From contig NZ_SAUZ01000007.1 in NCBI RefSeq assembly GCF_004022215.1, forward strand, positions 1 to 51,497: a stretch of DNA of 51,497 nt, written 5' to 3'. This document shows positions 35,530-44,458 of the stretch, in pieces (the first letter of the stretch is position 1; each line of letters begins with the position of its first letter). The position numbers and the translations under genes are program-made. The stretch comes from Paenirhodobacter populi. GTDB lineage: Bacteria; Pseudomonadota; Alphaproteobacteria; Rhodobacterales; Rhodobacteraceae. The notes under the pieces were generated by a model that was given only the letters and a program-made list of their open reading frames with translations, searched no databases and was not told where the DNA came from.

Positions 35530-36810
35530 ATGCAGATCATTGACCGACGTCTCAACCAGGGGAACAAGAGCCTGGAAAACCGCCAGCGCTTCCTGCGCCG
35601 TGCGAAGGCCCATGTGCAGCGCGCGGTGCGCGAGGCCACGGCCGGGCGCGACATCCCCGACATCCTCGAAGGCGGCGAGATCAGCATCCCCGCGGGCGGC
35701 ATCGACGAGCCGCAGTTCCGGCCGGGCGCCGGCGGCATCCGCGACGAGGTGATGCCCGGCAACCGGACCTTTTCCGAAGGCGACGTCATTCCCCGCCGCG
35801 ACGGCGAGGGGGGTGGCGCGAACAGCGCCGGCGATGGCGGCGAGGCGACCGAGGACGCCTTCCGCTTCATGCTCAGCCGGGAGGAGTTTCTGGACATCTT
35901 CCTCGACGATCTGGAACTGCCGGACCTCGCCAAGCGCAAGCTGAAGGAGGTCGCGACCGAGGGCGTGCGGCGCGCCGGCTATTCCGTCTCTGGCTCGCCC
36001 GCGAGCCTTGCGGTGACCCGCACCATGCGGATCGCCATGTCGCGGCGCATCGCGCTCGGCCGCCCCGCCCCGCATGAGATGGAGGCCCTGCAGGAAGAAC
36101 TCGCCGCCTGCGAGGACGAGGGCCGCCGCGCCTTCCTCGAGGCCGAGATCGCGGCCCTTGCCGCCAAGATGCGCCGCATCCCCTATATCGACCCGATCGA
36201 CATCCGCTACCGCCGGTTCGAGAACCGGCCGAAGCCCATGGCGCAGGCGGTGATGTTCTGCCTGATGGACGTGTCCGGCTCGATGTCCGAGCACATGAAG
36301 GATCTGGCGAAGCGGTTCTACATGCTGCTCTACATCTTCCTGACGCGCCGCTACAACCATGTGGAGATCGTCTTCATCCGCCATACCGACCGGGCAGAGG
36401 AGGTGGACGAGCAGACCTTCTTCTACAACCCCGCGACCGGCGGCACGGTGGTGTCGAGCGCGCTTGAGGCGATGCGCCGGATCATCGCGGAACGGTATCG
36501 GCCGCAGGACTGGAACATCTACGCGGCGCAGGCCTCGGACGGGGACAACTTCCCCTCGGACAACGAGGTGGCGGCGCGGCTGCTGCGCGACGAGATCCTG
36601 CCCGTCTGCCAGTATTTCGCCTATCTTGAGGTCGGCGAGGCCGGGCGCGATCCCTCGGCCCGGCCGGATTCGACGCTGTGGCGGCTTTACGAACGGCTCC
36701 GCGCCGAGGGCCAGCCGCTGGCGACCCGCAAGGTCGGCGCGCGCGCCGAGATCTACCCGGTCTTCCGCGACCTGTTCCAGCGCCGCGAGGCGGAGAGGGC
36801 CGGTTCATGA
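35530..36810 (+). CDS. yeaH: YeaH/YhbH family protein (DUF444)
   Basis: 426 residues. It starts MQIIDRRLNQGNKSLENRQRF, the family signature, and has a von Willebrand A-like C-terminal half with the metal site DVSGSMSEHM near residue 245. In E. coli it is co-regulated with YeaG and is thought to work with it in stress signalling. Ribosome site AGGGAGAG upstream; its stop overlaps the spoVR start (ATGA). Confidence 0.93.
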   Translation: MQIIDRRLNQGNKSLENRQRFLRRAKAHVQRAVREATAGRDIPDILEGGEISIPAGGIDEPQFRPGAGGIRDEVMPGNRTFSEGDVIPRRDGEGGGANSAGDGGEATEDAFRFMLSREEFLDIFLDDLELPDLAKRKLKEVATEGVRRAGYSVSGSPASLAVTRTMRIAMSRRIALGRPAPHEMEALQEELAACEDEGRRAFLEAEIAALAAKMRRIPYIDPIDIRYRRFENRPKPMAQAVMFCLMDVSGSMSEHMKDLAKRFYMLLYIFLTRRYNHVEIVFIRHTDRAEEVDEQTFFYNPATGGTVVSSALEAMRRIIAERYRPQDWNIYAAQASDGDNFPSDNEVAARLLRDEILPVCQYFAYLEVGEAGRDPSARPDSTLWRLYERLRAEGQPLATRKVGARAEIYPVFRDLFQRREAERAGS

Positions 36811-38339
36811 CGACAGCAAGAATGGCGCCGCTTTACGAAGGCGCCGAATGGGACTTCGCGACGCTGCAACGCATCCATGACGCCTGCGCCGACATCGCCG
36901 TGTCGGAGCTGGGGCTGGATCTGTATCCGAACCAGATCGAGGTCATCACGGCCGAGCAGATGCTTGACGCCTATTCCTCGACGGGGATGCCGCTGTTCTA
37001 CAAGCACTGGTCCTTCGGCAAGCATTTCACCCAGCACGAGGCGGTCTATCGCCGCGGGCTTCAGGGACTGGCCTATGAGATCGTCATCAACAGCTCGCCC
37101 TGCATCTCCTTCCTGATGGAGGAGAATACCGCCACGATGCAGGCGCTGGTGATCGCGCATGCCTGCATGGGGCACAACCATTTCTTCAAGAACAACTACC
37201 TGTTCCGCCAGTGGACTAATGCCGAAGGCATCCTCGACTATCTGAGCTTCGCGCGGAACTACGTCGCGCGGTGCGAGGAACGCTACGGTCAGGCGCGGGT
37301 GGAACGCACGCTCGACGCCGCCCATGCGCTGATGGGTCAGGGCGTCCACCGTTATCCGGGCAAGAAGAAGCCCGACCTGCGCGACGAGGAACGCCGCGAA
37401 CGCGAACGCCGCGCCTATGACGAGCAGAACTTCAACGACCTGTGGCGCACCGTGCCCGGAAGCGACACGAGCCCCGCGCCCTCCGGCATCAGCGCCGAAC
37501 GCAAGCGCGCGCTGCTTGGCCTGCCGCAGGAGAATATCCTGTATTTCCTGGAAAAATCCGCCCCGCGGCTGGAGCCGTGGCAGCGCGAGATCCTGCGCAT
37601 GGTGCGCCAGATCGCGCAGTATTTCTATCCGCAGCGCCAGACCAAGGTGATGAACGAGGGCACCGCCACCTATGTCCATTACCGGATCATGAACATTCTG
37701 CACGAACGGGGCGGCATCTCCGACGGGAACTTCATGGAATTCCTGCAATCCCACACCAATGTCATCTTCCAGCCGGCCTATGACGATCCGCGCTTTTCCG
37801 GCTTCAACCCCTACGCGCTCGGCTTCGCGATGATGCGCGACATCGAGCGGATCGTGACCACGCCCGAGGAGGAGGACCGCCAGTGGTTCCCCGAGATCGC
37901 CGGCACCGGCGATGCGATGGCGGTCCTGCGCGACATCTGGGCCAATTACCGCGACGAAAGCTTCATCGGCCAGTTCCTCAGCCCGCATCTGATGCGACAG
38001 ATGCGGATGTTCCAGATCCACGACGACCCGGGGGTGAGCGAGGGGATCCGCATCGACGCGATCCAGAACGAACGCGGCTACCGCCGGATCCGCCGCGCGC
38101 TCGCGCGCAGCCACGACGTGGGCTGGATCGACCCGAATATCGAGGTGGCCGACGTCGATCTGACGGGCGATCGGCGGCTGATCCTGCACCATCATGTCGT
38201 CAACGGCATCCTGCTGACCGAGGCGGACGCCCGCCGCGTGCTTCAGCATCTGGCCAATCTGTGGAGCTACGACGTGATCCTGCGCGAGATCGACAGCGAC
38301 GGCACGGTGCTGAAGGAAAAATCCTGCAGCCCCGCCTGA
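36807..38339 (+). CDS. spoVR: SpoVR family protein (YcgB-like)
   Basis: 510 residues from the ATG at 36807, which overlaps the yeaH stop. It carries family blocks such as FYKHWSFGKHF, INSSPCISFLMEEN, AHACMGHNHFFKNN and the strongly conserved NEGTATYVHYRIM. Named for a B. subtilis spore-cortex gene; in Gram-negatives its biochemistry is unknown but it always accompanies prkA and yeaH. A longer frame in phase begins inside yeaH and is rejected. Confidence 0.94.
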   Translation: MTTARMAPLYEGAEWDFATLQRIHDACADIAVSELGLDLYPNQIEVITAEQMLDAYSSTGMPLFYKHWSFGKHFTQHEAVYRRGLQGLAYEIVINSSPCISFLMEENTATMQALVIAHACMGHNHFFKNNYLFRQWTNAEGILDYLSFARNYVARCEERYGQARVERTLDAAHALMGQGVHRYPGKKKPDLRDEERRERERRAYDEQNFNDLWRTVPGSDTSPAPSGISAERKRALLGLPQENILYFLEKSAPRLEPWQREILRMVRQIAQYFYPQRQTKVMNEGTATYVHYRIMNILHERGGISDGNFMEFLQSHTNVIFQPAYDDPRFSGFNPYALGFAMMRDIERIVTTPEEEDRQWFPEIAGTGDAMAVLRDIWANYRDESFIGQFLSPHLMRQMRMFQIHDDPGVSEGIRIDAIQNERGYRRIRRALARSHDVGWIDPNIEVADVDLTGDRRLILHHHVVNGILLTEADARRVLQHLANLWSYDVILREIDSDGTVLKEKSCSPA

Positions 38340-38350
38340 TGCCGCCGAAC

Positions 38351-38371
38351 CCGGGGCGCGGCGCGCCCCGG
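38351..38371 (+). terminator. Strong GC hairpin after spoVR
   Basis: CCGGGGCGC/GCGCCCCGG forms a 9-bp stem 11 bp past the spoVR stop. No T run follows, so it may protect the 3' end or act as a weak terminator. Confidence 0.4.
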
Positions 38372-38397
38372 CTCTCTCCCGCAACGGCCTTCCTGCC

Positions 38398-38463
38398 GTC
38401 GTTTTTCCATAAATATCCCGGGGGTGAATTTGCGCGTCAGCGCAAAGAGGGGGCTGGCCCCCT
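38398..38463 (+). repeat. Dispersed structured intergenic element, copy 2
   Basis: Order on the plus strand: TTTTTCCATAAATATCCCGG, GGGTGAA, hairpin TTTGCGC-GTCA-GCGCAAA, hairpin AGGGGGC-TGG-CCCCCT. It follows the prkA operon and its GC hairpin. Confidence 0.8.
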
Positions 38464-38516
38464 ACCCCCTCTCCACACGCGCCAACGGTTCCGGCACAGA
38501 AACCGGCCACCGCCAA

Positions 38517-38548
38517 AATAAAAACGCCCCCGGCATCACTGCCGGGGG
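38517..38548 (-). terminator. Rho-independent terminator of gcd
   Basis: Nine-bp stem CCCCCGGCA/TGCCGGGGG (38527-38535 and 38540-38548), loop of 4, followed on the minus strand by TTTTTATTTT. It lies 27 bp past the gcd stop. Confidence 0.9.
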
Positions 38549-38574
38549 AGTCCTGTGTCAGGTATCCGCGCGCC

Positions 38575-41040
38575 TTACTGGCCCACGTTCCCCGGCAGCG
38601 TGTAGGCGATGACATCGTCACCGCGGTTGTCGTTGGTGCCGGTCCGCGTGGCCCCACCCGCAACGACGACGATGTATTGCTTGCCGTCCTTGCCGATGTA
38701 GCTCATCGGGGCGCCCTGCCCGCCAACCGGCAGACGACCGCGCCACAACTCCTCACCCGAGTCGTTGTCGAAGGCGCGGACATAGTAGTCAAGCGACCCG
38801 TGGAAGAAGGTCAGCCCACCGCCGGTCACCAGCGGCCCGCCCATCGTCGGCATGCCGAGCGGAATGCGCACGCCCGGGACGATGCCATGCACCGGCGCAT
38901 CCTGGATCGAGCCCACCGGAACCTGCCACTTGGTCTTGCCGCTGTTCAGGTCGATCGCGGTCATCGTGCCGAAGGGCGGCTTGAAGCACGGAACGCCGAG
39001 CGGCGAGATGAACATGGAACGTTCAACCCCCCAGGGCGTGCCGGTCTGGGTCGAATATTCGCCCTCGGTCGTGGCTTCGAGCCCGATCTTCTCCGCCGCG
39101 TCCTGCTTGATGAAGCGGCCCCATTGCGCCATCCGGATGTCGTTGACGATCAGCGTGCCGGTCGAGGCGTCGATCGCGCCGCCGCCCCAGTTGAAGCCGC
39201 CGTAGTAGCCAGGATAGATCAGCGTGCGCTTCTGGTCCGACAGCGGCGTGAACTCGCCTTCCCACCGCATGTCCTTGAACTGGATGCGGCAGTAGAGCTG
39301 ATCGAAGATCGTCGCGCCCCACATGTCGCTTTCCTTGAACGGCGTGGTGCCGACCGAGATCGCCGAATGCGGCTGCGTCGGGGCGACGTTCATGCCCGGC
39401 ATCGCATCGGTGGCGACGGGCTGCTGAACGACCGGAACCACCGGCTCGCCCGTGCGGCGGTCGAGCACGAAGATCTGGCCGCGCTTGGTCAGCTGGATCA
39501 GCACCGGAACCGTGGTGCCATCCGCCTTGGGCAGATCGTAGAGGATCGGCTGCGACGAGACGTCATAGTCGAACTGGTCGATGTTCGCCGTGCGGAAGTG
39601 CCAGCGTTCCTGCCCGGTCTTCACATCCACCGCCACGACCGCATCGTTGTATTCGTCGGAATAGGGGTGACGGTTGCCGGTCCAGAAGTCGGGCGTCTGG
39701 TTGCCGGTCGGGAAGAAGGCAAGGCCAAGCTCGGGATCATAGGCCGCGGTGCCCCAGAAGTTCGGGGTTTCGGGCTTGTAGATCTCGCCCTCCGGCAGCG
39801 GGCTGCTGTCGGTGGCGCCGCGCGACGGATCCCATGCCCAGACGAGATCGCCCGAGGCCACGTCATAGCCGCGCACCACGCCCGAGGCTTCCCCCACGGT
39901 CAGGTTGTCGTTCAGCTTGCCGCCGATCATCACGATGCCTTCGGCCACCAGCGGCGCCGAGGTCAGGTAGTAGGACCCCTCCGCCGTCGGGCCGAGGCCC
40001 TTCAGCAGGTCGACATAGCCCCCGTCCCCGAAATCGGGGCAGAGCGCGCCGGTTTCCGCGTCGAGCGTGAAGACCCGCGCATCGACCGTCGTGGTCACGA
40101 TCCGCTTGTGGCAGATCGCGGCGGCGATCCCCGGCGCGGGCGCGACGGGCGTGACGGGCGCGGTGCCATCGGTGCCGGTCTGGTCGGCAGCCGGCGTCAC
40201 GCGCCACGAAGGCGGCGGCGTCTGGTCGAGGTCGATATAGGCGACGCCCCGGCAGCGCTTCCAGTTCTGGTTGCCGAAGTTGTCCTTGACCTCGGGGTCG
40301 AAGCGCCAGCGCTCGGCGCCGGTCGTCGGGTCAAGCGCGATCACGATGTTCGACGGCGTGCACAGATACATCGTGTCGTCGATCTTGATCGGCGTGACCT
40401 GGTATTCCTTGCCGTCCACCGCCAGATCGCCGGTGTGATAGGTCCAGGCGACCTGCAGATCCTTCACGTTGTCACGGTTGATCTGGTCGAACTGGGCGAA
40501 ACGGTTGCCCTCGGTGTTGCGGCCATAGGCGGGCCAGTCGTTGCCGCTGTCCTGCCCGGCGTCGGCCTTGATCACCGCGGCCTTGGCGCCGGCGTCGGCG
40601 ATGACGGTCGGATGCGGACGGAACATGTTGGCGAAAAGGGCGACCAGCGCCACCGCCAGAACGACGGACAGCGCCGCCGCAGGCTGCCAGCGCAGCGCGG
40701 GCTTGCCCGATTTGTCCACCAGCACCGGCGAGACGATCGCCGCGCCGAGCGCGATGAACAGGAAGACGATGACACGCGGCACGGTCTGCCAGAAGTCGGT
40801 GCCGACCTCCCAATACGACCACAGCCCGCTCACCACCAGCAGGCCAAGCGCCACCCACAGCGCCGGCGCCCGCAGGCGGAACACGAACCAGCCGGTCGCG
40901 ATCATCGCGAGCCCGGCCAACAGATAGAACCAGGACCCGCCCAGCGAGATGAGCTTTACGCCCCCCAGTGCCAGCGCAAGCCCGAGAAGGGCAACAACGA
41001 TCCCAAGACCGCTGATCACCCATCGAACCCAAGGTTTCAT
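38575..41040 (-). CDS. gcd: Membrane-bound PQQ-dependent glucose-type dehydrogenase
   Basis: 821 residues. Five hydrophobic membrane helices occupy the first ~145 residues, followed by the periplasmic eight-bladed propeller of PQQ enzymes (NDWPAYGRNTEGNRFAQFDQI, the family entry motif; repeated W-motif blades; C-terminal GKQYIVVVAGG). It oxidises glucose or related polyols (quinate, shikimate) in the periplasm and passes electrons to ubiquinone. No PQQ synthesis genes are in the window. A good ribosome site (AAGGAG) precedes the ATG and a strong terminator follows. Confidence 0.93.
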   Translation of the reverse strand: MKPWVRWVISGLGIVVALLGLALALGGVKLISLGGSWFYLLAGLAMIATGWFVFRLRAPALWVALGLLVVSGLWSYWEVGTDFWQTVPRVIVFLFIALGAAIVSPVLVDKSGKPALRWQPAAALSVVLAVALVALFANMFRPHPTVIADAGAKAAVIKADAGQDSGNDWPAYGRNTEGNRFAQFDQINRDNVKDLQVAWTYHTGDLAVDGKEYQVTPIKIDDTMYLCTPSNIVIALDPTTGAERWRFDPEVKDNFGNQNWKRCRGVAYIDLDQTPPPSWRVTPAADQTGTDGTAPVTPVAPAPGIAAAICHKRIVTTTVDARVFTLDAETGALCPDFGDGGYVDLLKGLGPTAEGSYYLTSAPLVAEGIVMIGGKLNDNLTVGEASGVVRGYDVASGDLVWAWDPSRGATDSSPLPEGEIYKPETPNFWGTAAYDPELGLAFFPTGNQTPDFWTGNRHPYSDEYNDAVVAVDVKTGQERWHFRTANIDQFDYDVSSQPILYDLPKADGTTVPVLIQLTKRGQIFVLDRRTGEPVVPVVQQPVATDAMPGMNVAPTQPHSAISVGTTPFKESDMWGATIFDQLYCRIQFKDMRWEGEFTPLSDQKRTLIYPGYYGGFNWGGGAIDASTGTLIVNDIRMAQWGRFIKQDAAEKIGLEATTEGEYSTQTGTPWGVERSMFISPLGVPCFKPPFGTMTAIDLNSGKTKWQVPVGSIQDAPVHGIVPGVRIPLGMPTMGGPLVTGGGLTFFHGSLDYYVRAFDNDSGEELWRGRLPVGGQGAPMSYIGKDGKQYIVVVAGGATRTGTNDNRGDDVIAYTLPGNVGQ

Positions 41041-41352
41041 ACTATGCCACTCCTTATGCGACGGCGGAGCCGGCGCCTTTGCGGGATATTCGTCCGCACG
41101 ACGAAGGTGCCGCGGGTCTTGCGGAAAACCGGCAGGTCTTCGCAGCCCGGGTGCCCGACGTCAGACGCCCCTTGCGGCTGCTTCCGGAACGCGGCCGGGA
41201 TGGCATGGAACCATCCGCCGGACGCGGGAACCGATCCGCAGGAGCGCAAGCGGGATGCCGTCGCATATCGCCCGTCCGGAGGGTGAGACAAGTCGCCGCG
41301 CCCCTCCAATTTGACGTGTTCGCGTCAAATTTTGAGGTTGCCTTTTGCGGGC
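41041..41352. other. Intergenic, no gene seen
   Basis: Upstream of gcd and downstream of the lacI-type gene, so it should hold the gcd promoter; I see no convincing boxes. An imperfect palindrome (TTTGACGTGTTCGCGTCAAA, 41310-41329) stands out and could be an operator. Confidence 0.45.
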
Positions 41353-42402
41353 TCAGACATTCGTCTGGCAGTAGATCCGGAATTCGGGGCCGCGCGGCGC
41401 GGATGCGCCGTTTTCCGTCCCCTCCCCGCCATCGATTGCCCCGCCAGAGATGGCCATGCCGACCGCCCAGGCGATCTGCGCGTCCGGATCCTGATCCAGC
41501 ACGAAATCCAGCACCCCCTCGCGCAGTAGGCCCACATGGGCGGGGCTGAGTTCATGGCTGATCCACACCGGTTTGACGGGTTGGTCCCGGACGATATCGG
41601 CGATCGCCTCGGGGGTATGGCCGGTCAGGTAAATGCCGGAAACCGGCCCCCGGCGCAGCGCCTCGAGCGTCAGCGCCCGAGTCCGCTCGGCGGTTTCGTC
41701 GGTGACGATCACATCGACCGGAAACCGCGCGGCGACCGTTTCGGCAAAGCCCTGGACCCGATCCTTGTGATCCTGCCGCTGATCCCCCGGGGCCAGCACC
41801 AGAAGCCTGCCCTCGCCCCGCACGAAACCCGACATCAGGAATCCCGCGGTCCGGCCGGCGGCGCGGTTGTCGATCCCGGCATAGGCATGCGGCGGCAGGC
41901 CGGGAATATCGGTCACGATGGTCAGAAGCTGCTCCCCCCGGTCGATGACCGAACGCAGCGCCTGCCGGATCGCGTCCGACGCATCGGGCGGGAGGATCAG
42001 CGCGTCGCGCTGCACCGGCGGATGCAGGATGGCCTGCCGCAATGCCTCGACATCGCCTTCGGGAATGCGGGTGCGGTGGAACGCGACATGCGCGGGGGCC
42101 AGCCGCGCCTCGCGCTGCGCGGCCTGATCCAGCCGGTCCCAGAACGGTGTCGCATTCCCCGGCCTGTTCCGCGGCAGGATGATCTCGACCCGGCGCGTCC
42201 GGTGCCAGGCCTCGGGCAGGATCCTGCGGATGCCAAGCAGGCGCGCGGCCTCCAGCACGCGGTCCCTGCGCTCGGCCGAGACGCTGCCGCGTTCGTTCAG
42301 CACCCGGTCGACGGTGCTGACGCTGACGCCCGCACGTTCCGCGATCGCCCGGAACCCGCCCCGGGCCGACGCCTCATGAAGGCCCTTGATCGGCACGGTC
42401 AT
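41353..42402 (-). CDS. LacI-family transcriptional regulator
   Basis: 349 residues from the ATG at 42402. The N-terminal helix-turn-helix (IAERAGVSVSTVDRVLNERG) with a hinge helix is the LacI type, and the rest is a sugar-binding-protein-like sensor domain (AYAGIDNRAAGRTAGFLMSGF is the typical ligand-site strand). An earlier in-frame ATG adds an Arg-rich stretch without similarity. It precedes gcd on the same strand, so control of gcd or sugar use is possible but not shown. Confidence 0.88.
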   Translation of the reverse strand: MTVPIKGLHEASARGGFRAIAERAGVSVSTVDRVLNERGSVSAERRDRVLEAARLLGIRRILPEAWHRTRRVEIILPRNRPGNATPFWDRLDQAAQREARLAPAHVAFHRTRIPEGDVEALRQAILHPPVQRDALILPPDASDAIRQALRSVIDRGEQLLTIVTDIPGLPPHAYAGIDNRAAGRTAGFLMSGFVRGEGRLLVLAPGDQRQDHKDRVQGFAETVAARFPVDVIVTDETAERTRALTLEALRRGPVSGIYLTGHTPEAIADIVRDQPVKPVWISHELSPAHVGLLREGVLDFVLDQDPDAQIAWAVGMAISGGAIDGGEGTENGASAPRGPEFRIYCQTNV

Positions 42403-42897
42403 GCCTCCGCGCAGGGTTGCGGACGGGCGCGCGCGGGGGAGCCCGTCCCCGCGACGTCGGGCTGATCCGGGCCAAAGCCGCATATCTTCGGAATCATGTC
42501 ATTCACGCTCCGCAGCAGGCCACAGCGCGCCCGCAATGGCAATTGCCGCCGCGTCAACGGAAAGCCGGCATGCAAAAGACGGAACCGCCAATGCGTCGGA
42601 AAGGGAACAGGGGGCGGTGGCATCCCCCGCCCGTTCCATGATAGACGTTCGGATATCGAGGCCGCACACCGCGACCGACCCTCCGGCCTGTCGCCTGCCA
42701 TGCGTCCTCGACGCGCCCGCCGGATGCACCGCAAAGCCGGTCGGCAAAACGAACACCAACCGCACGTGGCGCCCACCGCCACGGACCGGCCCCGCCCGAT
42801 CGGCGAAATCACGCCGCGCCAGCGAACTCTCTCTGGCGCCCCCCCGTCCGTCGGGTAGGTTGCACGCCGCCGCCCGCGAACCCAGGAGAGCCACCCC
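42403..42897. other. Intergenic, no gene seen
   Basis: Long overlapping frames exist on both strands, as expected at this GC content, but none has a recognisable domain or a good ribosome site. CCAGGAGAG at 42880-42888 serves the gene at 42898. Confidence 0.45.
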
Positions 42898-43179
42898 ATG
42901 CCCGACCTGCCAGAACTCGGCTTTCAGCATCTGGATGAAAAGGCCATCGTCTTCATCACCCGGCAGATGAGCGGCATCTCCAAGGCAGAGGTGCGCTTCG
43001 TCGGCCAGCACCCGGAATTCGAGGAGGAATTCCTGAACCTGCTCCTCGGTCTCGGGGTGTCGGCGAGCTTCACCCATCTCGGCAGGGTCGCGCCCGAGCT
43101 ATTGCGCATGTTCCGGCTGCAATTCTCCGGAAACCGGGCCGTCATCACCGTGGACCGGACCAAGCCGCTGATGGGCTAG
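42898..43179 (+). CDS. Conserved-looking small protein of unknown function
   Basis: 93 residues, mixed alpha/beta, no signal peptide, preceded by the ribosome site AGGAGAG. The sequence (LGFQHLDEKAIVFITRQMSGI ... VSASFTHLGRVAPELLRMFRL) looks like a folded cytoplasmic protein, but I recognise no family. The next gene begins 3 bp after its stop, so they are probably an operon. Confidence 0.6.
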   Translation: MPDLPELGFQHLDEKAIVFITRQMSGISKAEVRFVGQHPEFEEEFLNLLLGLGVSASFTHLGRVAPELLRMFRLQFSGNRAVITVDRTKPLMG

Positions 43180-43182
43180 CCG

Positions 43183-43389
43183 ATGCGCCGCGCGCTGTGC
43201 ATTCTCGCGGCATTCGCCATCCTTTGTCTGGCGATCGGCTCGCATATGCTCGATTTCCGCATCGGCGAGCGGGCGACCGGCGGCTATGACGGCGCGCCAT
43301 CCATCTCGCCCGATCAACTGGAGCGGGCGCAGCGCGAGGCCCGGGACGCCGCGGCACAAGCCGAACGCGCGGCAACCGGGACCGAGTGA
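43183..43389 (+). CDS. Small membrane-anchored or exported protein
   Basis: 68 residues. An N-terminal hydrophobic segment ALCILAAFAILCLAIGSHML follows RR, then a soluble tail ending in an Ala/Arg/Glu-rich coil (QLERAQREARDAAAQAERAA). It is probably inner-membrane anchored with a periplasmic coiled coil. Function unknown. Follows the 42898 gene directly. Confidence 0.55.
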   Translation: MRRALCILAAFAILCLAIGSHMLDFRIGERATGGYDGAPSISPDQLERAQREARDAAAQAERAATGTE

Positions 43390-43432
43390 CCGCGGGGGTT
43401 CAAAGCGCATCCTCCCCACACGACCTCCTGTT

Positions 43433-43493
43433 CTTCGTGTTTCCATAAATATCCCGGGGGTGAGCCCGGAACGGGCGAGGGGGCTGGCCCCCT
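43433..43493 (+). repeat. Dispersed structured intergenic element, copy 3
   Basis: TTTCCATAAATATCCCGGGG, GTGA, hairpin GCCCG-GAA-CGGGC, then hairpin AGGGGGC-TGG-CCCCCT. The central hairpin has a different sequence from copies 1 and 2 but is still fully paired. It lies between convergent genes. Confidence 0.8.
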
Positions 43494-43522
43494 GCAACCC
43501 CTATCCGCGCGCGCAGACTTGC

Positions 43523-43786
43523 CTATTCCCGTTCTCCGCACCCACGCGCGATCGCCACCCGCATCCGCCATCCCAGACAGACCAGCGCCAGCCCGGTCGC
43601 CAGAGGCACCCAGAACATCCACGCCTCATGCGACAGGATGAACTCCGCAAACAGCGCCGTCCCGCTTTGCCGGCATCCCGCCGTGCCCATGCCGCAGGCA
43701 AAGACCACCAGCCAGTAGATGGCCGGAAAGGTGGCGAGCGTCAGCAGAACGCCAAAGGTGCTCAGCAGGAGGGCGAGGATGCGCAT
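43523..43786 (-). CDS. Small two-helix membrane protein
   Basis: 87 residues from the ATG at 43786. Two hydrophobic spans (ILALLLSTFGVLLTLATFPAIY and WMFWVPLATGLALVCLGW) flank a short loop with two Cys (GMGTAGC). It ends in a basic/acidic tail. No family recognised. A longer upstream in-frame start lacks plausibility. Confidence 0.6.
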   Translation of the reverse strand: MRILALLLSTFGVLLTLATFPAIYWLVVFACGMGTAGCRQSGTALFAEFILSHEAWMFWVPLATGLALVCLGWRMRVAIARGCGERE

Positions 43787-43998
43787 GCCCGGATCTGATC
43801 CGCACGGCGCGGCCGGCGCAAGCCCGAAACCGCGCCGCGCATCGCGCCCCATCCCGGCAAAATGGCGCCGGACCGGCTCCGTTTCAGCGCATTCCCGCCG
43901 CCGGCTCCATTCCGACGGAACCCCGGCCGCCTCCGCGGGTTTTCCCTGCACATGACGGCTCAAGCCCGGGACGTCGTGAACAAGAGAAGGAGACGAAC

Positions 43999-44385
43999 AT
44001 GCAGACCGAAGCTACTCTCCCCCCCACCGGGGCAGACATTTCCGTGGATTCGTCGCTCATCTCCGGCAAGACCATTCAGGGGACCAAGGTATTCAGCCCC
44101 GCTGGCGATGAACTCGGTCATATCGAGGATATCATGATCGACGCGGCGTCCGGCAAGGTTGTCTATGGCATCCTTCAGTTCGGCGGTTTCTTCGGTATCG
44201 GGTCTGATACCCACCCGATTCCGTTCGGCCGCCTGCGCTATGACAGCGGGCTGCACGGCTATGTCACCGACCTGACGCAGGCGGATCTCGAAGGCGCTCC
44301 GCCGGCGGCGGATACCTGGCGCAGCGACCGCGACTGGGAAAAGCGGACCTACGACTATTACGGCCTTCCGCCCTATTGGATCTGA
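43999..44385 (+). CDS. PRC-barrel domain protein
   Basis: 128 residues. Residues 20-90 (SSLISGKTIQGTKVFSPAGDE, LGHIEDIMIDAASGKVVYGIL, PFGRLRYD) form a PRC barrel as in RimM and photosynthetic H-subunits; the tail is acidic and aromatic (YDYYGLPPYWI). Stand-alone PRC-barrel proteins in alphaproteobacteria are often stress-induced; partner unknown. Ribosome site AGAAGGAGAC upstream and a strong hairpin after the stop. Confidence 0.88.
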   Translation: MQTEATLPPTGADISVDSSLISGKTIQGTKVFSPAGDELGHIEDIMIDAASGKVVYGILQFGGFFGIGSDTHPIPFGRLRYDSGLHGYVTDLTQADLEGAPPAADTWRSDRDWEKRTYDYYGLPPYWI

Positions 44386-44403
44386 TCCTCTGGCGCGGAA
44401 ACG

Positions 44404-44438
44404 AAACGGCCGGCGTCCCCCCCGGGCGCCGGCCGTTT
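44404..44438. terminator. Terminator between the convergent PRC-barrel and epsC genes
   Basis: Twelve-bp perfect stem AAACGGCCGGCG/CGCCGGCCGTTT with an 11-nt loop. The symmetric A/T ends allow use from both sides. Confidence 0.85.
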
Positions 44439-44458
44439 GATGCGCGGCGCCCGATGCC

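Noticed and set aside
33505-36384. Long minus-strand open frame of 959 codons antisense to prkA-yeaH
   Set aside because: Its residues mirror the sense genes, and composition is typical of antisense frames at this GC content.
38677-41286. Long plus-strand open frame of 869 codons antisense to gcd
   Set aside because: It is the high-GC shadow of the PQQ dehydrogenase, with no domain and no ribosome site.
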